Part shown: positions 1 through 9,152 of the stretch, piece by piece
Layout: each line of letters begins with the position of its first letter
Position numbering within the stretch: position 1 is the first letter of the stretch
Assembly: GCF_018885265.1 (NCBI RefSeq)
Contig: NZ_CP076538.1
Location: 3,570,001 to 3,634,000, forward strand
Reading direction: 5' to 3'
Source of the DNA: Amycolatopsis aidingensis
Lineage (GTDB): Bacteria; Actinomycetota; Actinomycetes; Mycobacteriales; Pseudonocardiaceae
DNA length: 64,000 nucleotides
Notes under the pieces: generated by a model
Told to the model about the DNA's origin: nothing
Seen by the model: the letters and a program-made list of their open reading frames with translations, nothing else
Databases searched by the model: none
Program-made: the position numbers and the translations under genes

Positions 1-354
1 GAGTCGGCCAACATCACCAAGTCCATCCTGTCCGCCAACCCCGATCTCGCCGGGATCTACGCCTCAAACGAGGGCTCGGCGATCGGGGTTATCAAGGGTG
101 CCAAGGAAAGCGGCCGGGATGACGTCACCATCGTCGGTTTCGACTCCGGCAAGGCGCAAATCGACGCGATCCGCGGTGGCCGGATGGCGGGCGCGGTGAC
201 GCAGAACCCGGTCGGCATGGGCGAGCGGCTCGTCGACTCCGCGCTGAAGGCCATCGAGGGACAGGACCTCCCGAAGACCATCGACACCGGATTCTTCTGG
301 TACGACCAGAGCAACATCGACGATCCCGAGATCAAGGAAGTGCTGTACCAGTAG
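1..354 (+). CDS. Sugar ABC transporter substrate-binding protein, C-terminal part
   Basis: The reading frame is open from base 1 to a TAG at 352-354, so the 5' part lies outside the window. The 117 visible residues match the C-terminal half of ribose-type periplasmic binding proteins (peripla_BP_4 family): a run like NPDLAGIYASNEGSAIG, then VTIVGFDSGKAQIDAIRGG, then AVTQNPVGMGERLVDSALKAI. These are the hinge and sugar-contact segments of that family. The protein would be a surface lipoprotein delivering a monosaccharide to an ABC permease encoded upstream. The substrate cannot be told from this part. Confidence 0.85.
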   Translation, partial: ESANITKSILSANPDLAGIYASNEGSAIGVIKGAKESGRDDVTIVGFDSGKAQIDAIRGGRMAGAVTQNPVGMGERLVDSALKAIEGQDLPKTIDTGFFWYDQSNIDDPEIKEVLYQ

Positions 355-393
355 GCCGGGACGCGCGCATCCGGCACGGCGAAACTGATTCGC

Positions 394-1221
394 TCAGCTG
401 ACCGTAAGCTGCCGGCGGAACCATCGGGTCAGGATCTCGTCGACCCTCTTCGCCACCGGCAGCTGCGGGGCCGGTTCCAGTCCGGGCTCGTCGGCCAGCG
501 GGTGCGACAGGTCCGGCACCGTCGTCAGCTCTGCCTCGTCCGGGTGCGTGTACCGCTGGCGGAGCACGTCGACAAGGGCAGCCGCGTCCGTCCGCAATGC
601 CGGGTGGTCCCGTTCGCCACTGACCAGCAGTAGTGGCGGCTGTGCCGCGATGCCGGTGGCGCGGGCGACGAAGTCCAGTTCGTCGGCCGTCCGGTGGGCT
701 TCGGCCGTCCAGCGGTACGGCTTTCCGGCGATGCCTTCGGCGAGATCGACGGCGGACCGGATCCGTACCGCCGGGTTGACCAGGGCGACCGCCTTGATCG
801 GAGCCCGCCACGTGGTCAGCACCTCCAGCGCCACGGCGCCGCCGAGCGAGCCGCCGAGGACACCGACCGGCCCGTCATCGACCGGCAGCTGATCGCGCAG
901 CGCGGCCAGTGCGGCCGGGAACTCCTCGGCGGCCTGGCGCACGAACGGGGCGAGGAACGCCATCAGCGCGTCCCTGCGGGCGAGCTCCATGATGGCGTCG
1001 ACACGGCCGTCGACCATCCGCGCACCACACATCGGCATGCCGAGGTGCACCCGCCAGGCAGGCACGCCGGTCATGGGCAGTGCGGCCGCGAACGCCGCGT
1101 CCGTGCGGGGCGCGTCCAGCATGTGCCAGGTCACGATCAACGGTGGGGGTCCGGCATTGCTGCCGGTCGGCGGCAGCGCCGTGTACGGCACGCCCGCCGC
1201 GGTTCCGGTGATCGTTTCCAT
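394..1221 (-). CDS. Alpha/beta hydrolase
   Basis: 275-residue cytoplasmic alpha/beta-hydrolase-fold protein. The nucleophile elbow GGSLGG lies near the middle, followed by a strand-helix region, an acid-loop candidate in VSGERDHPAL and a catalytic-His candidate in DLSHPLADEP near the C-terminus. The frame is open further upstream, but the ATG at 1221 (METITGTAAG) is chosen because a G-rich ribosome-binding stretch (rc of tgcccccc) precedes it and the upstream extension has no family-like sequence. It points toward the sugar-binding protein gene and is divergent from the Spo0M-like gene. The substrate is unknown; esterase or peptidase activity are both possible. Confidence 0.8.
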   Translation of the reverse strand: METITGTAAGVPYTALPPTGSNAGPPPLIVTWHMLDAPRTDAAFAAALPMTGVPAWRVHLGMPMCGARMVDGRVDAIMELARRDALMAFLAPFVRQAAEEFPAALAALRDQLPVDDGPVGVLGGSLGGAVALEVLTTWRAPIKAVALVNPAVRIRSAVDLAEGIAGKPYRWTAEAHRTADELDFVARATGIAAQPPLLLVSGERDHPALRTDAAALVDVLRQRYTHPDEAELTTVPDLSHPLADEPGLEPAPQLPVAKRVDEILTRWFRRQLTVS

Positions 1222-1466
1222 CTGCCCCCCTTGGCTTGGCGTTCCTGGGTTACCAGGCCAGTGTAGGCAGCTCGATGGCGGCGGAATCGCTTTCCGCCAA
1301 CCGCGAAATCGTCCTCGCGCAACCACCGGCCGCCAGCGGAGTCTCCGCTGCGATAGTGTCGGCGCCATGCGGTTCCGCGACGCCGAAGCGTGCGGTAGCC
1401 GCCCGGTCCGGCCCGGTGGGCCGATCGTTCGATGTCACTCATCCCGACAGGAGGAACGACACCCCT

Positions 1467-2429
1467 ATGGTGTTCAAACGCGTGCTCGCCGCCTTCGGCG
1501 TCGGCGGCCCATCCGTCGACACCGTCCTGGATTCCGCGCAGGCGATGCCTGGTCAGGCGCTCACCGGACGGGTCAGCATGCAGGGAGGCAGTGCGGATGC
1601 CGACATCGACCGGGTCGACCTGTCCCTGGTCACGCGGGCCGAGGCCGAGTACGGCGGTGGTGAGGCCCATGGCAGCGCGGAGTTCCTGCGCGTCACGGTG
1701 GCCGAGCGGGTGCGGGTTCCGGCGGGGGAGCACCGCGAGGTGCCGTTCGAGTTCGTGCTGCCGTGGGAAACGCCGATCACCTCGGTCGGGTCCGCGCCGC
1801 TGCCGGGCATGATCATCGGGGTACGGACCGAACTGGTGGTGTCCGGGGCGCCGGACAAGGGCGATCTCGACCCGGTCGCGGTGCATCCCCTGCCCTCGCA
1901 GGACGCGGTGCTCGACGCGTTCGGCGAGCTGGGGTTCCGGTTCCGCGCCGCCGATGTGGAAGTGGGCCGGGTGTACGGGGTGCCGCAGGAGCTGGGTTTC
2001 TATCAGGAACTCGAGTTCTTCCCGCCGCCGCAGGTCGCAGGCCGGGTGAACGAGGTCGAGCTGACCTTCGTGGCCACCCCGCACGACCTGCACGTCATCC
2101 TGGAGGCCGACAAGCGCGGCGGTTTCCTGCGCCCCGACGGGGACAGCTTCGGCCGGTTCGCCATGTCGCACGCCGAAGCCGAACGGGCCGACTGGTCCGG
2201 GCTGATCGGTGGCTGGTTGACCGAGACCGTCGAACGCCACCAGGCACCCAACCCGGCGTTCGGCGACCCGCACGGCTACCACGGCTATGGCGGCCACGAG
2301 CGCCGCGGCCCCGGCATGGGCGCGGTCATCGGTGGTGCCGCGGCGGGTGCGATCGGCGGCATGATCATCGGCGACATGGTCGGCGACGCCTTCGATGGTG
2401 GCGGGGAGGACCTCGGCGGCGAGGAGTGA
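1467..2429 (+). CDS. Spo0M-family sporulation-control protein
   Basis: 320 residues starting at ATG 1467 behind a good Shine-Dalgarno (gacaggagg). The first part (MVFKRVLAAFGVGGPSVDTVL, then GQALTGRVSMQGGSADADID) matches the arrestin-like beta-sandwich of the Spo0M/SpoOM family, with the usual PFEFVLPWETPIT segment. The last about 60 residues are Gly/His rich (HGYHGYGGHERRGPG, then alternating GG/AAA blocks), common in actinobacterial members. The family modulates sporulation and membrane-remodelling in Bacillus; the role here is inferred only from family membership. It is convergent with the siderophore-interacting protein gene, 7 bp away. Confidence 0.85.
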   Translation: MVFKRVLAAFGVGGPSVDTVLDSAQAMPGQALTGRVSMQGGSADADIDRVDLSLVTRAEAEYGGGEAHGSAEFLRVTVAERVRVPAGEHREVPFEFVLPWETPITSVGSAPLPGMIIGVRTELVVSGAPDKGDLDPVAVHPLPSQDAVLDAFGELGFRFRAADVEVGRVYGVPQELGFYQELEFFPPPQVAGRVNEVELTFVATPHDLHVILEADKRGGFLRPDGDSFGRFAMSHAEAERADWSGLIGGWLTETVERHQAPNPAFGDPHGYHGYGGHERRGPGMGAVIGGAAAGAIGGMIIGDMVGDAFDGGGEDLGGEE

Positions 2430-2436
2430 CCGGCGC

Positions 2437-3264
2437 TTACCGGCCCGCTCGCCAGTAGCCGCAGAACATGATGTTCTCCTTCGGAACTCCGGCGCGCACC
2501 CAGTTCCTGCGGACCGTGCTGGGCAGCGTCTGCTCGCCGACGACCCAGCCGTAGCACGGTTGCGCGGGCACGCCGAGTTCGGTCGCGGCCGCGAGCGCCG
2601 CCCGGCCCGGCACCTGGTCGTGGCCGGTGCGGACGATCCACTCGACGGCCACACCGGCCGGGCCGGTCAGGTCCTGACGGTCCTCTTCGGACGGGACCTC
2701 GATCAGCGCCTGCCCGGTGGCGTCGGCGGGCAGTGCGGCGAGGATGCCCGCCGTGGCGGGAAGCCCGCTCTCGTCGGCCACCAGCAGGAACCGGGTCAGC
2801 GCCGGGTCGGGGTTGAACCCGATGCCCTCGTCGAGGAGGCCGACGGGGTCACCGGGGGAGCACGTCCGCGCCCAGGTCGCGGCCGGACCGGCGGCGTCCT
2901 CCGCCGCCGAGCCGTGCAGCACGAAGTCCACATCGATCTCCGGGCCGTCCGCGCCGCCCTCCCGGTACGCGCGCACGGAGTAGTTGCGCAGCACCGGGCG
3001 GACGGCCTTGGAGATGCTGAGGTACCGCGCATAGGACAGGGTGTCGAGTTTGCTCGGCAGCCGGGACAGCGAGTCCTCCGCGACCGGGATGAACAGCCGG
3101 AACCACTGGTCGAAGCCCATGAAGGAGAACCGCGCGATATCGCCGCCGCCCAGGGTGACGCGGGCGAAGTGCGGTGTGATCTGCTCGCGGCGCACCACAT
3201 GCAGGGTGAGCAGTTCGGCGTGCTCGGGCTTCACCCTGGTCGCGCGCAGGTTGGTGCGTGCCAT
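2437..3264 (-). CDS. Siderophore-interacting protein (FAD/NAD(P)H ferric reductase)
   Basis: 275 residues, typical length for the SIP/ViuB family. The FAD-binding domain is at the N-terminus, with the R-x-Y-S flavin motif seen as RNYSVRAYR around residue 94, and the SIP-type NAD(P)H domain follows (LLVADESGLPATAGIL, then CYGWVVGEQ and CGYWRAGR at the end). Such proteins reduce ferric siderophores in the cytoplasm to release iron. ATG start with a GGAGGAG-like site. It is transcribed divergently from the iron ABC system, and an iron box sits directly upstream, so iron repression is expected. Confidence 0.93.
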   Translation of the reverse strand: MARTNLRATRVKPEHAELLTLHVVRREQITPHFARVTLGGGDIARFSFMGFDQWFRLFIPVAEDSLSRLPSKLDTLSYARYLSISKAVRPVLRNYSVRAYREGGADGPEIDVDFVLHGSAAEDAAGPAATWARTCSPGDPVGLLDEGIGFNPDPALTRFLLVADESGLPATAGILAALPADATGQALIEVPSEEDRQDLTGPAGVAVEWIVRTGHDQVPGRAALAAATELGVPAQPCYGWVVGEQTLPSTVRRNWVRAGVPKENIMFCGYWRAGR

Positions 3265-3299
3265 CTCATCTCCTCCGGACCAGGGCTGGACAGGTGGAG

Positions 3300-3318
3300 T
3301 TTGGCATGCCTAACCTAA
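3300..3318 (-). promoter_or_regulatory. DtxR/IdeR-type iron box (SIP side)
   Basis: On the minus strand the 19 bases read TTAGGTTAGGCATGCCAAA, matching 15 of 19 positions of the DtxR/IdeR consensus (TTAGGTTAGGCTAACCTAA), with the left arm perfect. It lies about 35 bp upstream of the siderophore-interacting protein start. Confidence 0.75.
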
Positions 3319-3358
3319 CTGGGGCAACGGCGGTGACGGGGCTCTCTTGGTTCCTGAC

Positions 3359-3377
3359 TTAGGTTAGGCTACCTTTC
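3359..3377 (+). promoter_or_regulatory. DtxR/IdeR-type iron box (ABC side)
   Basis: TTAGGTTAGGCTACCTTTC, 15 of 19 matches to the DtxR/IdeR consensus with the first 13 bases perfect. It ends only 5 bp before the GTG start of the ABC ATPase. TAGGCT inside the box could serve as a -10 element, which would make the mRNA nearly leaderless; no Shine-Dalgarno is visible before this GTG. Confidence 0.75.
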
Positions 3378-3382
3378 TGCGC

Positions 3383-4228
3383 GTGGATGAGATCGTAGCC
3401 GGCGCGAGCGCCGGGCTCGACGGGCGTGACCTCGACGTCGGCTATCGCGGCGTCCAGGTCGTGCACGCCGCCTCGATCCGGCTGCGCCCCGGGGTCGTCA
3501 CCGCGCTGGTCGGGCCGAACGGCAGCGGCAAGTCCACCCTGCTGCGGGCGCTGGTGCGGCTGCACCGGCCGACCGGCGGTGAGGTGATGTTCGGCGACGG
3601 CACTTCGGCGCGGTCGTTGACCGCCAAGGAGTTCGCCCGTCAGGTGACACTGCTCGCGCAGAGCCGCCCCACCCCGAGCGGGGTGCTCGTGCGTGATGTC
3701 GTGGGCTACGGCCGTCACCCGTATCGGGGCCGGTGGCGTGCCGACGACCCCGGCGGGCCGACGGCGATCGCGTACGCGATGGAGGTCACCGGGATCACCG
3801 GCATGGCCGATCGCCCGGTGGACGAGCTGTCCGGGGGAGAGCGGCAACGCGCCTGGCTGGCCACCTGCCTTGCCCAGGACACCGACGTGCTGTTGCTGGA
3901 CGAACCGACCACCTTCCTCGATCTGCGTTACCAGGTGGAGATTCTCGACCTGATCCGGGATCTCGCCGACCAGCACGCCGTGGCCGTCGGAGTGGTCCTG
4001 CACGACCTCGACCACGCCGCCCAGATCGCCGACGAGGTCGTCCTGCTGCAGGAAGGACACGTTCGCGCCGCCGGGGAGCCCGCCGAGGTGCTCACCGAAC
4101 CGCACCTCACCGAGACCTACGGCATCCGGATCGAGGTGACCCGCGATCCAGGGACCGGTGCGATCAGCACCCGGCCCGTCGGCCGGCACACAGCACAACC
4201 GAAAGCGACAGGAAGCAGGCAACGATGA
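3383..4228 (+). CDS. Iron-siderophore ABC transporter ATP-binding protein
   Basis: 281 residues of the FepC/FhuC type. Visible in order: Walker A GPNGSGKST, Q-loop LLAQSRPTPSG, signature LSGGERQR, Walker B VLLLDEPT and H-loop LHDLDHA. The GTG start at 3383 lies immediately after an iron box with no Shine-Dalgarno; the first beta strand begins soon after, so a much later start is unlikely. The stop overlaps the ATG of the binding lipoprotein by 4 bp (ATGA), indicating translational coupling. It energises ferric-siderophore import through the fused permease downstream. Confidence 0.93.
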   Translation: MDEIVAGASAGLDGRDLDVGYRGVQVVHAASIRLRPGVVTALVGPNGSGKSTLLRALVRLHRPTGGEVMFGDGTSARSLTAKEFARQVTLLAQSRPTPSGVLVRDVVGYGRHPYRGRWRADDPGGPTAIAYAMEVTGITGMADRPVDELSGGERQRAWLATCLAQDTDVLLLDEPTTFLDLRYQVEILDLIRDLADQHAVAVGVVLHDLDHAAQIADEVVLLQEGHVRAAGEPAEVLTEPHLTETYGIRIEVTRDPGTGAISTRPVGRHTAQPKATGSRQR

Positions 4229-5211
4229 TTCGACGCCGTTTCGCCGCACTCGCGGCGTTGGCCGCCGTCACGCTCAGCGCGTGCGGCACGACCGAGAACG
4301 CGGGCGGCGCCGCCGAGGACGCCACGGAGAAGCCGGCCGGTGGGCCGGTGACCGTCACCGACAGCCGCGGCAAGGAGATCAAGCTCGACGCCCCGGCGAG
4401 CAGGGTCGTGGCCCTGGAATGGGGCGAGGCCGAGATGCTGGTGACGTTGGGCGTGATGCCGGTCGGTGTCGCGGACACCGAGGGCTACGGCACCTGGGTC
4501 ACTTCCGAGAAGCTCGACGATTCGGTGCGGGACGTCGGCACCCGCACCGAGCCCAGTGTGGACTCCATCGTCGCGCTCAACCCCGACCTCGTCGTGATGG
4601 AGAAGACCCGCGAGTCCAACCTCGTTCAGCAGCTGGAAGAGTTCGTGCCCGTCCTGGTGGCCAAGGGCAGCGACGCCTCGGACAATCTGCAGCGGATGCG
4701 CGAGGACTTCACCATGATCGCCGCCGCGGTCGGCAAGGACGCCGAGGCCAAGCAGGTGCTCACCGACTTCGACGCCGCGCTCGCCGAGGGCAGGCGGAAA
4801 ATCGCCGCCGCGGGCGCCGCGGGGCAGTCCTTCGTCATGGCCGACGGCTGGCAGGACGGCAACGCCATCTCGATCCGCCCGTTCGGTGCGGGTGCGCTGG
4901 TGTCCCAGGTGGCGATCCAGCTCGGCCTGAAGAACGCCTGGCCGGGCGACGTCGACGAGGTGTGGGGGCTGGGCCAGACCGACGTCGAAGGTCTGACCAC
5001 CATCAAGGGCGAGGACGTGCGGTTCCTGTACAACGCCTCCGACGGCACCGACCTCTTCGCCGAAGGGCTGAAGGACAACCGGATCTGGAACTCGTTGTCC
5101 TTCGTCCAGGGCGGCCGGGTGCACAGGTTGACCGACGGCATCTGGACCTTCGGCGGGCCGAAGTCCTGCGAGCAGTTCGCCGACGAGATCGTCCGCATCT
5201 ACACCTCGTGA
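4225..5211 (+). CDS. Iron-siderophore ABC transporter substrate-binding lipoprotein
   Basis: 328 residues starting at ATG 4225 behind ggaagcagg. A lipoprotein signal peptide ends in the lipobox LSAC with the modified Cys at about residue 20. The mature part begins with VTVTDSRGKEIKLDAPASRVVALEW, the classic start of class III (FepB/FhuD/Peripla_BP_2) binding proteins; two lobes are joined by a long helix (residues about 150-190). It overlaps the ATPase gene by 4 bp and the permease gene by 4 bp (GTGA). Ligand type (hydroxamate, catecholate or other) cannot be read from the sequence. Confidence 0.93.
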   Translation: MIRRRFAALAALAAVTLSACGTTENAGGAAEDATEKPAGGPVTVTDSRGKEIKLDAPASRVVALEWGEAEMLVTLGVMPVGVADTEGYGTWVTSEKLDDSVRDVGTRTEPSVDSIVALNPDLVVMEKTRESNLVQQLEEFVPVLVAKGSDASDNLQRMREDFTMIAAAVGKDAEAKQVLTDFDAALAEGRRKIAAAGAAGQSFVMADGWQDGNAISIRPFGAGALVSQVAIQLGLKNAWPGDVDEVWGLGQTDVEGLTTIKGEDVRFLYNASDGTDLFAEGLKDNRIWNSLSFVQGGRVHRLTDGIWTFGGPKSCEQFADEIVRIYTS

Positions 5212-7334
5212 CCCGCACCGCTCCTCCGGCGACCGGGGCGTCCACACCGGACGCCCCGGCGCCGCCCGTGCGGCCGATCCGGGTCACCGGCGTGTATCTG
5301 GTGGCCGGGACCGGCGTGCTGCTGCTCGCGATGGTCCACCTCACCCAGGGCACCTCCACGGTGGACGTCGGTGACCTGCTGCGGCTGCTCGTCGGTGCCG
5401 GCGAGGAGCGAACCGTGGATGTGCTGCTCGCCTCCCGGTTGCCGCGGATGCTGGCCGGCGTGGTGGTCGGCCTCGCCCTCGGCGTCGCGGGTGCGGCGCT
5501 GCAATCCATCGCCCGCAATCCGCTCGCCTCCCCGGACACCCTCGCGGTGAACGCCGGTGCGCACCTGGCTGTGGTGCTGTCCGCCGCCCTCGGCCTTTCG
5601 ATTGCGGGGACCGGGTTCCTCGGCGGGCTCGCCGCGCTCGGGACCGCGTTCCTTGGCGGGTTGATCGCGGCCGCGCTCGTCCTGCTGCTGTCCGCGGGCG
5701 GCGCCACCGGCCCCACCCGGCTCATCCTCGCCGGCACCGCGATCATGCTCGCGCTGCAGTCGCTCACGTTCCTGTTCCTGTTGCTCTACGAGCAGGAGAC
5801 GCACGGCCTGTTCGCCTGGGGCAACGGCTCCCTTGTGCAGACCGACCTCTCCGCCGTGCTGCGACTGGCCCCGGTCATCGCACTGGGCATCCTCGGCTGC
5901 TGGCTGCTCGGGTACCGACTGGACATCCTCGCCCTCGGCGACGATACCGCCGCCGTCACCGGTGTTCCCGTCGCCCGCACCCGCGTGACTGCGGTGCTGC
6001 TCGCCGTGCTGCTGGCCGCCGCGGCGGTCACCCTGGTCGGGCCGCTCGGCTTCGTCGGCCTGTCCGCCCCAGCCATCGCCCGGCTCGTCGCCACCCGCAT
6101 CCCCGGCCTCGGCAGGCACCGGCTGCTGTTCCCCCTGGCGGGCCTCACCGGGGTGCTGATCGTGCTCGCCGCCGACATCGCCGTCCGGGCCGCGCTGGGC
6201 GGTCAGGCCGGGGTCGACATCCCTACCGGGGTCGTCACCACCATCCTCGGCGCCGCCGTGCTGGTGTGGCTGGCCCGCCGCCTCCGCGACTCCGGCCCGA
6301 CTCGCAGGCAGGCCACCGGTCATACCGGGGCCCTGCGCTCCACCCGCGGACATCAGGCCGTCCTCGCCTGCTGCGTGCTGCTGGTCGGCGCTGCCCTGGT
6401 CGCCGGGATGCTGCTCGGCGACACCATGGTGCTCACCGGCGACGTCGCCAACTGGCTCGCCGACCGCACCGGCACCGCCCTGACCTTCGTGCTGGACCAG
6501 CGCTACCCCCGCGTCCTCGGCGCACTCCTGGCCGGTGCCGCCCTCGCGGTGGCGGGCACCACCGTGCAAGCCGTGTGCCGCAACCCTCTTGCCGAACCCG
6601 GCATCATCGGCATCACCGCGGGCGCAGGCCTCGGTGCCGTCGCCCTGATCACCTTCCTGCCCGTCGCGGGCACCTGGACCATGACCGCGGTCGCAGGCAC
6701 CACGGCCGTGCTCACCTTCGCGCTGGTCTACGGCCTGTCCTGGCGGGGCGGGCTGGACTCCGACCGGCTCGTCCTGATCGGCATCGGCACCTGGATGGGT
6801 GCCAATGCCGTCATCACCTTCCTGATCGTCGCCTTCGACCCGTGGAACACCGCCAAGGCGCTCACCTGGCTGTCCGGTTCAACCTACGGCCGCACCGCCG
6901 AGCAGATCCTGCCGGTCGGCCTCGCGCTGCTCGTGCTCACCCCGGTGATCGTGGCCGCGCGCCGCGAGCTCGACCTGCTGGCCCTTGACGACGACACCCC
7001 CCGCGTCCTCGGCGTCCGGCTCGAGCCCGCCCGTATCGTCGCGCTCACCGCCGCCGCGTTGCTCACCGCCACCGCGGTCTCCGCCGTCGGCGTCATCGGG
7101 TTCGTCGGACTCGTCGCGCCACACATCACCCGCGCCCTCGTTGGTGCCCGGCACTCCAGGGTGCTCCCGATCGCCGCCCTCATCGGCGCCCTGCTCGTCT
7201 CGGCCGCCGACACCATCGGCCGCACCGTCATCGCCCCCGCCCAGATCCCAGCCGGACTCCTCATCGCGCTCATCGGCACTCCCTACTTCGTCTGGCTGCT
7301 CTGGCGCACCCGCCTCAGTGCCAACGGCCGCTGA
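5208..7334 (+). CDS. Fused double FecCD permease for iron-siderophore uptake
   Basis: 708 residues beginning at GTG 5208, overlapping the lipoprotein stop. Two complete FecCD permease domains are joined head to tail (about residues 20-350 and 370-705). Each carries the family landmarks: SRLPRMLAGVVVGLALGVAG versus QRYPRVLGALLAGAALAVAG, RNPLASPD versus RNPLAEPG, and GPLGFVGLSAP versus GVIGFVGLVAP. The arrangement is the FhuB type, so one polypeptide replaces the usual heterodimer. About 18-20 membrane helices are expected. Last gene of the iron operon; no strong terminator hairpin follows. Confidence 0.93.
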   Translation: MTRTAPPATGASTPDAPAPPVRPIRVTGVYLVAGTGVLLLAMVHLTQGTSTVDVGDLLRLLVGAGEERTVDVLLASRLPRMLAGVVVGLALGVAGAALQSIARNPLASPDTLAVNAGAHLAVVLSAALGLSIAGTGFLGGLAALGTAFLGGLIAAALVLLLSAGGATGPTRLILAGTAIMLALQSLTFLFLLLYEQETHGLFAWGNGSLVQTDLSAVLRLAPVIALGILGCWLLGYRLDILALGDDTAAVTGVPVARTRVTAVLLAVLLAAAAVTLVGPLGFVGLSAPAIARLVATRIPGLGRHRLLFPLAGLTGVLIVLAADIAVRAALGGQAGVDIPTGVVTTILGAAVLVWLARRLRDSGPTRRQATGHTGALRSTRGHQAVLACCVLLVGAALVAGMLLGDTMVLTGDVANWLADRTGTALTFVLDQRYPRVLGALLAGAALAVAGTTVQAVCRNPLAEPGIIGITAGAGLGAVALITFLPVAGTWTMTAVAGTTAVLTFALVYGLSWRGGLDSDRLVLIGIGTWMGANAVITFLIVAFDPWNTAKALTWLSGSTYGRTAEQILPVGLALLVLTPVIVAARRELDLLALDDDTPRVLGVRLEPARIVALTAAALLTATAVSAVGVIGFVGLVAPHITRALVGARHSRVLPIAALIGALLVSAADTIGRTVIAPAQIPAGLLIALIGTPYFVWLLWRTRLSANGR

Positions 7335-7452
7335 ACTGTCCGGTGTTACTTGCGCAGCAACGTTTGCCTGCACCGTCGGTCTTGACTTTGCGTGTCTGCA
7401 CGACCCTGGCCCAGGTTTGTGCGTTCATCAGGGCCCTGCGTGTGTTTCCTCC

Positions 7453-9057
7453 TCAGGATGCCCAGAACGCGCACTGGTGTTCCCGGCCGAGGTCGACCCG
7501 GCGGATTCCGCCGCGGCCGGGGGCCAGCGACTGCACGTACGCTCCCGCGCGGAACCCGGGCCAACCCGGGGCGCCGTGGCCGTTCGGGTTGCCGGTGCGT
7601 GCGAAGCGGGTCCAGTAGCCGAGCATCCGCTCGGACAACGTTCGCTGCTCGGGGGTGAGCGCGCCCGGCTCGGCCAGCCCGCCGAACAGGTACAGCAGTT
7701 CGGATCCGTGGTAGGCCCCGAGCGGGAAGCTGGGCTCAGGGAAACCGGCCAGCGGCGGGGCGTCCCGGTCGGCGAACTCGTAGCCATAGGTGCGCACGTG
7801 GCCGGTCAGCAGCCGGTCGGTCGCCAGCGCGGGGCAACTCCACGAGTGATCGGTCAGCACCGCGGCCAATGCCTCACTCGGCGACCCGTAACGGCTCAGC
7901 GGGTAGCGGGCGAACACCTCGTCTGCCTTGGCGCCGAATGCCTCTGTCACCTGCCCGCGGAAGTCCGCCTCGGTGAGCGGGTGCCCGGTAAGCTGTTCGA
8001 CAACGGCCTGGAACAGCCGGTGCTCGTCCCGGGTGGTGCCCTGCATCACCGGCACCTGGTGGAACCGGCCGGTGGTCAACGCCCGCTGCGGATCCCGTGG
8101 GAGCACGGGTCCACCGACCACCGGCGCTAGGTGGAACGTGTTCGGTGGAATCGACGCCATCAGCTCCCGTACCGGCTTGGCGCGCAGGCAGACGGCCGCA
8201 CTCGCCGGGTCGGTGCAGCCTGCCAGCCGCGCGATCTCGGTACCTGTCCGCTCGGCGTCCGTGCGTTCAGGGTAGACCGAACCGAGTCCGGGGAACCGCG
8301 TCGTGCATGGTCCACTTTGGATGATCGCGCGATGGAAGAGGCCGGCCGCGAGAGGTGAGGACAATTGGGTGCACACGCTCATTCCGCCCGCCGACTCACC
8401 GAACACCGTGATATTTCCGGGGTCCCCGCCGAAGGCAGCCGCGTTCCGCTGCACCCACCGCAAGGCGGCCTGCTGGTCTTCGATACCGAAGTTCCCGGAA
8501 AGGTGCCGTGCGGGACCACGGTTCAGCGCGGGGTGGGCGAGGAAACCGAACACCCCGAGCCGGTAGTTGATGGTCACCAGCACGACGTCACGGCGCGCCA
8601 GAGCCGCGCCGCCGTACATACTTCCGTTGCCCTGGGTGAAGCCACCGCCGTGGATCCACACCATCACGGGCAGTCCACGGCCGCGGGTGTGCCGTGGCGT
8701 GGTCACGTTGAGATACAGGCAGTCCTCGTTGGCACTGGGCGGTTCGCCCACCGCGCCCGGTGGTTGTGGGCAGGGGCTGCCCGGCTCGGTCGCGTCTCGC
8801 GGCTCACTCCACGGCGCCACCGGGCGGGGCGAACCCCAGCGCAGTTCCCCGACCGGCGGTGCGGCGTACGGAATGCCCTGGAACGACCGATGGTCCTCGG
8901 CGACGGTGCCGCGCAGCGGCCCGCTCTCGGTGTGCACCACCGCCGGATCCCCGCCGCCTGCGGGATCGGCGCTCGCCGGCGCACCGGCGCTCGACCCGGC
9001 GATGGTCAAGCAGGCCACCAGCAGGGGCACCAGATGGCGGGTGAGTCGGTCGCGCAT
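7453..9057 (-). CDS. Secreted type B carboxylesterase
   Basis: 534 residues from ATG 9057, with GGAGG 9 nt upstream. A signal peptide is evident (RLTRHLVPLLVACLTIAGSS, then ASA-like cleavage region). The carboxylesterase family motifs are clear: IPYAAPPVGELRW, SANEDCLYLNVTTP, the oxyanion region VWIHGGGF, the nucleophile GESAGG and the catalytic-His region GAYHGSELLYLFG. It acts outside the cell on ester substrates. It is the first of three minus-strand genes for exported proteins here. An upstream in-frame extension exists but has no family sequence. Confidence 0.9.
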   Translation of the reverse strand: MRDRLTRHLVPLLVACLTIAGSSAGAPASADPAGGGDPAVVHTESGPLRGTVAEDHRSFQGIPYAAPPVGELRWGSPRPVAPWSEPRDATEPGSPCPQPPGAVGEPPSANEDCLYLNVTTPRHTRGRGLPVMVWIHGGGFTQGNGSMYGGAALARRDVVLVTINYRLGVFGFLAHPALNRGPARHLSGNFGIEDQQAALRWVQRNAAAFGGDPGNITVFGESAGGMSVCTQLSSPLAAGLFHRAIIQSGPCTTRFPGLGSVYPERTDAERTGTEIARLAGCTDPASAAVCLRAKPVRELMASIPPNTFHLAPVVGGPVLPRDPQRALTTGRFHQVPVMQGTTRDEHRLFQAVVEQLTGHPLTEADFRGQVTEAFGAKADEVFARYPLSRYGSPSEALAAVLTDHSWSCPALATDRLLTGHVRTYGYEFADRDAPPLAGFPEPSFPLGAYHGSELLYLFGGLAEPGALTPEQRTLSERMLGYWTRFARTGNPNGHGAPGWPGFRAGAYVQSLAPGRGGIRRVDLGREHQCAFWAS

Positions 9058-9152
9058 GACGGCCCCCTCCACATCGCCGATGGCTCCATCCTGCCCGACC
9101 GCGCAGGAAACGGCCATACCGAGACGCCCGGGGGCTGCGGCAGCGGGTGCGG

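Noticed and set aside
394..1368. Longer form of the alpha/beta hydrolase with a 49-residue N-terminal extension
   Set aside because: The extension is basic, low-complexity and unlike the family; the ATG at 1221 has a G-rich ribosome site.
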